Shown: positions 17,889-24,302 of the stretch, piece by piece
How positions within the stretch are numbered: position 1 is the stretch's first letter
Layout: each line of letters starts with the position of its first letter
Source of the DNA: CAYRJD01 sp965205925
GTDB taxonomy: Bacteria; Actinomycetota; Acidimicrobiia; Acidimicrobiales; Poriferisodalaceae
Direction of reading: 5' to 3'
DNA: 64,000 nt
Assembly: GCA_965205925.1 (NCBI GenBank)
Contig: OZ242183.1
Span: forward strand, 1,178,001-1,242,000
The notes under the pieces: generated by a model
Told to the model about the DNA's origin: nothing
Seen by the model: the letters and a program-made list of their open reading frames with translations, nothing else
The model's database searches: none
Position numbers and translations under genes: made by a program

Positions 17889-18709
17889 CCAGATCAACCA
17901 GCACTGGATCAAAAACCTCCGGTTTCTTGGAGCTTGAAGAGCACGGAGCCGACACGTACTTGGGTGAGAGTCCGCAATATGAGTGGGGTCGTATCTATGG
18001 CGGGTTAGTAGTTGCGCAGGCACTGCGGGCGGCCATGAACACCGTCGACAGCGTGGGTCACATCGTGCATTCCCTGCACGCATATTTCATCCTTGGCGGC
18101 GACCCCAACGAACCAGTTCGCTACGAGGTAGCGCGCCTGCGAAATGGCCGCAGCTTCAGTACGCGTCAAGTTGTGGCGCGCCAAAGCAGCGGAGCCATCT
18201 TGAACTTGTCTGCTTCATTTCAGCGCCCCGAACAAGGACCTGACATCTCCACTAGCGCCTTAGCGACTGCTGTTAAAACACCCGAAGAGCTTGAACCAAT
18301 CGACTGGGGTTTAGGCATGGATGCCCGCACAGAGCTTGAAAGCACGGATCCACCACGACATCGGTCATGGGTGCGCTACACCGAACCCATCTCAGATGAT
18401 CCGGCCGATCATTACGCGGCTTTGGCCTATTTATCGGACGTCAACGCAATGGATTCCGTGATTACTGCACACCCGGTACAGCGAGGTGATCGCCATTGGG
18501 ATGACGTCTACATGTCGGCGTCATTGGATCATTCCATTTGGTTCCACCGCGAGGTTCGCGCTGATGAATGGTTACTGTTTGATATGCGGCCGAATCAAAT
18601 CATCGGCACGCGAGGGCTGGCAACCGGTGATGCGTTTACGCAATCGGGTGCGCTGGTGGCGACAATCGCTCAGCAAGGTCTGGTACGTCTTCGACCTTCG
18701 GCTAGCTAG
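17885..18709 (+). CDS. Acyl-CoA thioesterase II (TesB-like)
   Basis: A 274-residue double-hotdog thioesterase that hydrolyses acyl-CoAs. The N-terminal hotdog has RIYGGLVVAQALRAAM and HSLHAYFILGGDP; the C-terminal one has ASLDHSIWFHRE, with the Asp of the Asp-Thr-Gln active site, followed by EWLLFDMRPNQIIGTRGLA with expected Thr and Gln positions nearby. The start ATG overlaps the cysS stop (ATGA). Its TAG stop interlocks with that of the convergent nudC at CTAG 18706-18709, so no room remains for a separate terminator. Confidence 0.9.
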   Translation: MTRSTSTGSKTSGFLELEEHGADTYLGESPQYEWGRIYGGLVVAQALRAAMNTVDSVGHIVHSLHAYFILGGDPNEPVRYEVARLRNGRSFSTRQVVARQSSGAILNLSASFQRPEQGPDISTSALATAVKTPEELEPIDWGLGMDARTELESTDPPRHRSWVRYTEPISDDPADHYAALAYLSDVNAMDSVITAHPVQRGDRHWDDVYMSASLDHSIWFHREVRADEWLLFDMRPNQIIGTRGLATGDAFTQSGALVATIAQQGLVRLRPSAS

Positions 18710-19551
18710 CTATCACCAGCGCCGCGGCGTTTGATCCAATCGTCAATTAGCCAGCCTGCTATGGACATTCCACCACGTGGACACGGCGGCAGGTTGTCGA
18801 CGGTGAACCAATCGGCTTCAACTATTTCCTCTTCAGCGATAACTATTTCGCCGCTCACCCAATCGCACTTAAACCCGCACATGAGCGAGTGCGGGAACGG
18901 CCAAGGCTGGCTGCCGAAGTAGCTGATGTTGGTTACTTCAACACAAACCTCTTCCATTACCTCGCGTGCGACGGCGTCTTCCAGGCTTTCACCTGGTTCA
19001 ACGAACCCAGCCAATGCGCTGTAAAAGCGTCCAGGAAATTGCCTACCCCATGCCAGCAATGCTTGCTCGCCCCGCTCAACTAAAACAATCATTGCAGGAC
19101 TAAGTCGCGGGAAAGCCAAATGCTGGCAGTTGCTGCAGAGTTTGCCCCGGTCTGAAGGGTTTGTCTGTGTGGGTGCTCCACATCGGCCGCAGAATTGATG
19201 CGTCCGTTCGTAGTGAACGATTTGTTCGGCGCGACCTGCGATTTGCCACTCTTCATCGACGATGCGTCCGTAAAGCTCTCGCAATCGAATTGGCTCAAGG
19301 TCGCTAGCATCTAACAGGTCTTTGGCACTGCTTGCGTTAGCGGAGTCGATCGGATCCGCGAGGTCAAGAGCCCAAACACCAATTCCGTCAAGCACTCCGA
19401 GAAAGATGGGTGTCGCTTCGGGAGCTGGTGATTTAGCACTGCGAAGCAAACCGTTACCCGATTCGACATACACGACGCCCTCTTGCACTGGAATCCACAC
19501 GCTGTTGCTACGGTCAAGGTTGTCGGCTGGTTGGGTTTGAAGTGTGAACAC
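18706..19551 (-). CDS. nudC: NAD(+) diphosphatase NudC
   Basis: NudC hydrolyses NAD(H) to NMN(H) and AMP and can remove NAD caps from RNA. The 281-residue protein has an N-terminal domain, a four-Cys zinc ribbon (CGRCG and CSNC) and a Nudix domain. The Nudix box is complete: GFVEPGESLEDAVAREVMEE. SQPWPFPHSLM, just after it, is the NudC-specific SQPWPFPxS signature. The start is GTG at 19551. It lies 11 bp downstream of lexA on the same strand, so cotranscription with lexA is plausible. Confidence 0.94.
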   Translation of the reverse strand: MFTLQTQPADNLDRSNSVWIPVQEGVVYVESGNGLLRSAKSPAPEATPIFLGVLDGIGVWALDLADPIDSANASSAKDLLDASDLEPIRLRELYGRIVDEEWQIAGRAEQIVHYERTHQFCGRCGAPTQTNPSDRGKLCSNCQHLAFPRLSPAMIVLVERGEQALLAWGRQFPGRFYSALAGFVEPGESLEDAVAREVMEEVCVEVTNISYFGSQPWPFPHSLMCGFKCDWVSGEIVIAEEEIVEADWFTVDNLPPCPRGGMSIAGWLIDDWIKRRGAGDS

Positions 19552-19562
19552 TGTTGAGAGTT

Positions 19563-20264
19563 CTAGCGCTTGGCGGGTTGCACCTGCCGAACAACGGTGA
19601 CAACACGTCCGTAAATGTTGACTTCGGATCGTTTGTGCTTGGTTGATTCAAAGGCGGGGTTTGCCGCTTCAAGCCAGACGGTATTACCGCGTGATCTATA
19701 ACGCCGCACTACTGGTTCAGAGCCTGCAACTACCAGATCGCCGTTGGCTATTAGCTTGCCGTTAGCAATTTTGACAGTGCCGGTGGAGGTTGTTGAAGTC
19801 ACTACCAAGTAGTCACCGTCCAAGATGCCTGCATCGATCATTGAGTCATCGTTCATTCGCAGCATTATGAGTTCACCATCGCCAGTGAGGTCGGCTGGCA
19901 GCGGATACAGGGCTTCGACGGCGGCCGTGTTCGCTTTGTTCTTGCCTGCTTTGTTTTTGGTGATGCTGGCAAGGTCAGTTGTGTCACTGACAAAAGGCAC
20001 ATGACGCGTCGGTCTGCGCTCGCCACGCATTCCTGACTGCCAGTCGAAGTTAACTCGCAGTGCGCGCAGTGAAGTTTTGTCTCGTTGTAGCCATCCGTTT
20101 TCTTGCAGCCGTTTCAGGTGGTAGTGCGCGCTGGAAGGTGACTTGAGGTTTACGGCCTTGCAGATCTCGCGCACAGAAGGTGGGTAGCCGCGACGACGTG
20201 TTTCAGCATCTATGTATTGCAGAATCTTCCGCTGCTGCTTGGTGATCTGGGTGTGCTCAGACAT
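19563..20264 (-). CDS. lexA: LexA-family repressor with altered autocleavage residues
   Basis: The N-terminal winged helix is a clear LexA domain (YPPSVREICKAVNLKSPSSA, then HYHLKRLQENGWL). The C-terminal S24-type domain keeps the nucleophile Ser141 in NDDSMIDAGILDGDYL. Two key elements are changed. The catalytic Lys position reads Arg187 (SEPVVRRYRS aligned with EVTVKRLKK of E. coli LexA). The Ala-Gly cleavage motif expected after VPFV is absent; instead there is an expanded Lys/Asn/Ala-rich segment containing two 15-bp tandem units. Classical RecA-stimulated self-cleavage is therefore doubtful. It is a 233-residue protein, about as long as actinobacterial LexA, and lies upstream of nudC and downstream of the RibD-like gene. 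Confidence 0.88.
   Translation of the reverse strand: MSEHTQITKQQRKILQYIDAETRRRGYPPSVREICKAVNLKSPSSAHYHLKRLQENGWLQRDKTSLRALRVNFDWQSGMRGERRPTRHVPFVSDTTDLASITKNKAGKNKANTAAVEALYPLPADLTGDGELIMLRMNDDSMIDAGILDGDYLVVTSTTSTGTVKIANGKLIANGDLVVAGSEPVVRRYRSRGNTVWLEAANPAFESTKHKRSEVNIYGRVVTVVRQVQPAKR
19929..19958 (-). repeat. Two imperfect 15-bp tandem units in lexA
   Basis: GTTCGCTTTGTTCTT and GCCTGCTTTGTTTTT (+ strand) match at 11 of 15 positions. They encode K-N-K-A-N and K-N-K-A-G, exactly where LexA normally has its Ala-Gly cleavage loop. Confidence 0.8.
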
Positions 20265-20268
20265 GGCG

Positions 20269-20323
20269 TGTTCTCAGTGTTTACGGTGTTTTCATGTGGC
20301 GGTACGGGGATGTCTGTTCTCAG
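20269..20323. promoter_or_regulatory. Direct repeat TGTTCTCAG upstream of lexA
   Basis: TGTTCTCAG occurs at 20269-20277 and again at 20315-20323, flanking the 55-bp gap in front of lexA; the second copy includes the stop codon of the RibD-like gene. GAACA-type half sites are seen in actinobacterial SOS operators, but no full palindrome is visible, so an operator role is only a suggestion. Confidence 0.25.
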
Positions 20324-21198
20324 GGTCTCACATAGCGCAGATAGAGGTAGTCATCTTCGGTGGCCAGCTGAGTTAGCTGAAACGCGTGTGGTACGAGATT
20401 CATCGGTGGAGTACTTGGTGGAGTAGTAGCTGGAGTAGTAACCACCGTTTTGGCAAATATCGGTGACACAGTCAGGTTGATTTCGTCTACTAGATCATGA
20501 GCAAGTAGCTGAGCGCTCAACGAGGGGCCACCTTCGCACAGCACGGTCTCGACACCCATCTGGCCAAGTTCATCCAAGGCGAAAGCAAGATCAACGGCTG
20601 TGTTGGCTTTACTTGTGCTGACCTCACTTGTTGAGCTATCTGCGTAACCGGCGTTCAAGATCGCTGGCGCTGGATCACCCAATGAGGTCAAAGAGCGAAA
20701 CGGTACGAACGGCGGGGTTATCTCGCTTTGCAGCCCTGCTCTCGTAGAGGTTCCATTAGAGCTAGATCTGTTTGAGCCAGTGACAACGATTGGCAGCCGA
20801 TCTTGCGATCCGCGCAAGGGCTCGAACAAAGCAGTACCAACAAGACGCTGCGGCGATGAACTAACCAGCGCTAAACGCGGTCCATTTTCGGGCCGGTTGT
20901 AGCTCTCAGCTTCGGCGGTTTTGCGACCAACCAACAAAACATCAGCATGTTGACGTAAGGCAAGCAGCAGAGATTTATCCACAGAGTTTCCCAGAGGTCC
21001 TGATACACCGTCAATGCTGAAGCCTCCTCCGAAGCTCATGATCATGTTCGTAAACAGCCACGGACGGCGCCCACCGCGATGACTATCTGAGTGACGTTTC
21101 CGCGATCCTGGCGGGCCGGCTTGCTGTGGCAACGGTTCCCAGCTAGCAAAGGACTCCACGTCAATCTCGCATGGTGGCCCAGGCAATAAGCGCTGCAC
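20320..21198 (-). CDS. RibD C-terminal-domain (dihydrofolate-reductase-like) reductase
   Basis: The core resembles the pyrimidine reductase domain of RibD and other NADPH-dependent DHFR-fold enzymes: RPWLFTNMIMSFGGGFSIDG, then LLLALRQHADVLLVGRKTAE and, near the C terminus, LAFALDELGQMGVETVLCEG GPSL. There is no deaminase domain. A specific substrate cannot be assigned. GTG 21198 (VQRLLPGPPCEIDVE) is preferred; ATG 21252 would add a Cys-rich stretch unlike the family. Two repeat-bearing loops are seen, one at 20605-20634 (weak 15-bp units) and one at 20405-20440 (12-bp units, TPP-rich). Divergent from nrdJ and upstream of lexA. Confidence 0.75.
   Translation of the reverse strand: MQRLLPGPPCEIDVESFASWEPLPQQAGPPGSRKRHSDSHRGGRRPWLFTNMIMSFGGGFSIDGVSGPLGNSVDKSLLLALRQHADVLLVGRKTAEAESYNRPENGPRLALVSSSPQRLVGTALFEPLRGSQDRLPIVVTGSNRSSSNGTSTRAGLQSEITPPFVPFRSLTSLGDPAPAILNAGYADSSTSEVSTSKANTAVDLAFALDELGQMGVETVLCEGGPSLSAQLLAHDLVDEINLTVSPIFAKTVVTTPATTPPSTPPMNLVPHAFQLTQLATEDDYLYLRYVRP
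20405..20440 (-). repeat. Three 12-bp tandem units in the RibD-like gene
   Basis: On the + strand the units are GGTGGAGTACTT, GGTGGAGTAGTA and GCTGGAGTAGTA. They share the GGTGGAGTA core with the hemW repeat at 4387-4458, but this gene is on the other strand, so they are translated as Thr/Pro-rich residues in a C-terminal loop. Confidence 0.9.
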
Positions 21199-21323
21199 GC
21201 AACAAGCTTGCCAGCAACGTTCTGTGCACAAAACTATGCACAGCTTGCGCATAAGTTTCTCGTACCTTATGAAGCAACAGCGACTTGCTTGAAGCGCACA
21301 CGCAACCCCTAATGTGACACGAC

Positions 21324-24302
21324 ATGGTTACTACTTCACCTGCCAGCGTTTCCGTTGAAACCGCGCTTGGTTCCCTAGGGCTAAAGCACCACTTCACGCG
21401 CCCAGGGAAAGATCCTTACGACTCCGTTCGTTGGGGTTTGCGAGACGCAAAAATCACTAACCATCAGGACGGCTCGATTGTCTTTCATCAAGAAGACGTC
21501 GAGTTCCCACAGAGTTGGAGCGTCACCGCGGCCAACATCGTGACGCAGAAATATTTTCGCGGAACGCTCGGCACACCTGAACGCGAACACTCCCTACGAC
21601 AAGTGATCGACCGTGTCGTCAACACCATTAAGCAGTGGGGGATTGACGATGGCTACTTCGACGAAGACGAGAGCGTGATCTTTGCCGCCGAATTGCGATG
21701 GCTGCTACTACACCAGCGAGTTGCGTTCAACAGTCCGGTTTGGTTCAACATTGGTGTGCCCGATGTGTCTCAACAAGCTTCGGCTTGTTTCATCTTGGCA
21801 GTCGAAGATCGCATGGAGTCGATCCTCAACTGGTACGTAGAAGAGGGTCGTATCTTCAAGGGTGGATCGGGGGCGGGCATCAACCTGTCGGACATCCGTG
21901 GCTCTCAGGAAAAAATAGAGGGCGGTGGTGAAGCCAGCGGCCCTGTCAGTTTCATGCGAGGAGCTGATGCATCAGCAGGCACCATTCGCAGTGGAGGAAA
22001 AACTCGTCGTGCCGCCAAGATGGTTTTGCTGGACATTGATCATCCCGATGTTGAGGCGTTCATCTGGTGTAAGGCGCGCGAGGAGCGTAAGGCTCGCTCG
22101 CTAGCACAGGCAGGGTTTGACATGAGCCTCGACGGCGAGGACATCTTCTCAGTGCAGTACCAAAACGCAAACAACTCGGTGCGTTTATCTGACGAATTCA
22201 TGGCCAGCGTGGAAGCTGGCGACACTTGGGATTTGAAGGCACGCACTACTGGCCTACCTCTCAAGACCTTGCCTGCGCGCGATCTGTTCAGTCAGATTGC
22301 AGCGGCGGCCTGGGAATGTGCTGATCCTGGTGTTCATTTCTCTAGCACCATTAACAGCTGGCACACCGCCCCCAACACCGGGCCTATCACTGCTAGCAAC
22401 CCATGCAGCGAATACCTGCATCTAGACAACTCAGCTTGCAACCTGGCCAGCATCAACCTATTGCCGTTTGCAGGCAAGCCAGCCGACCCCGAGTCGGCTA
22501 GTACAGCGCCGATCTTCGACGTCGCAGGTTTTGAATCTGCGGTACGCGTTACGTTTGTGGCGCAAGACATTCTTGTTGGTCGAGCGGACTATCCAACACC
22601 GAAGATTGCTGAAACCTCCCATCGTTTTCGACAGCTCGGGTTGGGTTACACCAACTTGGGAGCGTTACTGATGTCGTTTGGCGTCCCATATGACTCCGCA
22701 CAGGGGCGCAACCTGGCTGCAGCTGTGACGGCTTCTCTGTGCGGTCAGGCCTACGCAACTTCGGCTGATCTAGCGGCCCGTTTAGGGCCGTTCGAAGGTC
22801 TGGCTGAAAACGACGAACCAATGGTTGCCGTTCTACGGCAACATCAAGCTGCGCTGGGTCGCATTGACACCAAACAGCTCGACTTAGCGCAGGCTGGTGT
22901 TGATCAGACCGATACAGCGGTAACTACTGATCTACTGGATTCGGCTAAGCGAAGCTGGCAGCATGCAGTAGAAGGATGTGTAAGCCACGGAGTTCGTAAC
23001 TCTCAAGCAACCGTTATCGCACCTACCGGCACAATCTCGTTCATGATGGATTGCGATACCACCGGCATCGAGCCAGACCTTGGTCTGGTGAAGTACAAGA
23101 AGCTGGTGGGTGGTGGCGACCTCACGATCATTAACCAAACACTGGTTTCAGCGCTAGCGCGCTTGGGTTATGACTCACAGCAAATAACAGACATCGAAGC
23201 GCACGTGCTTGAGCACGGCAGCATCATCAACGCACCAGATCTGTCGCCTGAGCATCTACCAGTGTTTGCATGCGCCATAGGCGAAGGTGCGATTAGCCCA
23301 GAGGGACACATTCAGATGATGGCAGTCTGTCAGCCGTTCATTTCTGGAGCCATTTCAAAAACTGTAAATCTGCCGGAATCAACCTCGGTAGCCGACATAG
23401 AAGATCTGCTGATGCTGTCCTGGCGCAGAGGTCTGAAATCGGTTGCGATCTATCGCGATAACTGCAAAGTGGCCCAGCCGCTATCGACTGGCGCAACTAC
23501 TTCAACCACTTCAACTACTTCAACCACTTCAGCCGGTTCGGCCGAAGCATTAGAGCCGGTTGTCGAAGCAGGCTCATCTGTGGTGTCCACCATTGCCGCA
23601 CGCGTTAGCGCTGCCAGCGCTACGCCTTCGCGTGAGCGAATGCCTCGCACACGTACGTCACGCACCTTGTCGTTTCGAGTTGCCGACTGTCATGGCTATA
23701 TGACCGTGGGTGAATTCGCCGATGGCCGCCCTGGGGAAATATTTCTCACTGTTGCTAAACAGGGCTCCACGTTGGCCGGAATAATGGATTCTTTGGCTAT
23801 TTCTGTTAGCCACGGCTTGCAATATGGGGTGCCATTACGTTCTTACGTTGAAGCATTTGTGAATGCGCGTTTCGAACCAGCCGGCATAACCGATGATCCG
23901 CAAATTCGTATAGCGAGCAGTCTCGTTGACTACATATTCAGGCGGTTAGCTCTTGAGTACCTGCCTTTTGATGAGCGCCGCGACCTTGGGGTGCTTTCAG
24001 TGGATGAACGTTCCGAACCAAACCTGCCAGGCTTGGAGACAGCGATGGTGGAGACATCGATTGGTGCTGAGATAGCACTAGATCCACTGCAAGACGTTGG
24101 ATTGGCATACGGAAATGGCGGCCAAAACGGCACGACAAATGAATACAAGTCAACGGTCGTGCAACAGGCTTTGCCGGTGAGAGCTCCGGCGAGCTTGGTT
24201 AGCTCTGACGCACCCTTGTGTATGAGCTGCGGGGATCAGATGTTGCGAGCGGGCTCATGCTTTGCTTGCCCTTCCTGTGGAACTACTAGCGGTTGCGGTT
24301 AA
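21324..24302 (+). CDS. nrdJ: Adenosylcobalamin-dependent (class II) ribonucleotide reductase
   Basis: NrdJ makes deoxyribonucleotides using adenosylcobalamin. The 992-residue protein has the barrel motifs NSPVWFNIGV, GSGAGINLSDIRGS, the active-site run NPCSEYLHLDNSACNLASIN, and APTGTISFMMDCDTTGIEPD. The C-terminal domain (GEIFLTVAKQGSTLAG onwards) ends with a Cys-rich tail, CMSCGDQMLRAGSC followed by CPSCGTTSGCG, which shuttles electrons and may bind zinc. A 9-bp tandem repeat at 23496-23531 adds Thr/Thr/Ser units to the linker between the two parts. No cobalamin riboswitch or NrdR box was recognised in the 125 bp upstream. The last 48 bp overlap the convergent MFS-ferrochelatase gene. Confidence 0.95.
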   Translation: MVTTSPASVSVETALGSLGLKHHFTRPGKDPYDSVRWGLRDAKITNHQDGSIVFHQEDVEFPQSWSVTAANIVTQKYFRGTLGTPEREHSLRQVIDRVVNTIKQWGIDDGYFDEDESVIFAAELRWLLLHQRVAFNSPVWFNIGVPDVSQQASACFILAVEDRMESILNWYVEEGRIFKGGSGAGINLSDIRGSQEKIEGGGEASGPVSFMRGADASAGTIRSGGKTRRAAKMVLLDIDHPDVEAFIWCKAREERKARSLAQAGFDMSLDGEDIFSVQYQNANNSVRLSDEFMASVEAGDTWDLKARTTGLPLKTLPARDLFSQIAAAAWECADPGVHFSSTINSWHTAPNTGPITASNPCSEYLHLDNSACNLASINLLPFAGKPADPESASTAPIFDVAGFESAVRVTFVAQDILVGRADYPTPKIAETSHRFRQLGLGYTNLGALLMSFGVPYDSAQGRNLAAAVTASLCGQAYATSADLAARLGPFEGLAENDEPMVAVLRQHQAALGRIDTKQLDLAQAGVDQTDTAVTTDLLDSAKRSWQHAVEGCVSHGVRNSQATVIAPTGTISFMMDCDTTGIEPDLGLVKYKKLVGGGDLTIINQTLVSALARLGYDSQQITDIEAHVLEHGSIINAPDLSPEHLPVFACAIGEGAISPEGHIQMMAVCQPFISGAISKTVNLPESTSVADIEDLLMLSWRRGLKSVAIYRDNCKVAQPLSTGATTSTTSTTSTTSAGSAEALEPVVEAGSSVVSTIAARVSAASATPSRERMPRTRTSRTLSFRVADCHGYMTVGEFADGRPGEIFLTVAKQGSTLAGIMDSLAISVSHGLQYGVPLRSYVEAFVNARFEPAGITDDPQIRIASSLVDYIFRRLALEYLPFDERRDLGVLSVDERSEPNLPGLETAMVETSIGAEIALDPLQDVGLAYGNGGQNGTTNEYKSTVVQQALPVRAPASLVSSDAPLCMSCGDQMLRAGSCFACPSCGTTSGCG
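23496..23531 (+). repeat. Four in-frame 9-bp repeats in nrdJ
   Basis: The unit is ACNACTTCA (four copies), encoding T-T-S repeats at about residues 725-736, in the linker before the C-terminal redox domain. Confidence 0.92.

Noticed and set aside
21199..21323. Cobalamin riboswitch before nrdJ
   Set aside because: The gap is too short and lacks a recognisable B12-box; only a possible promoter region remains.
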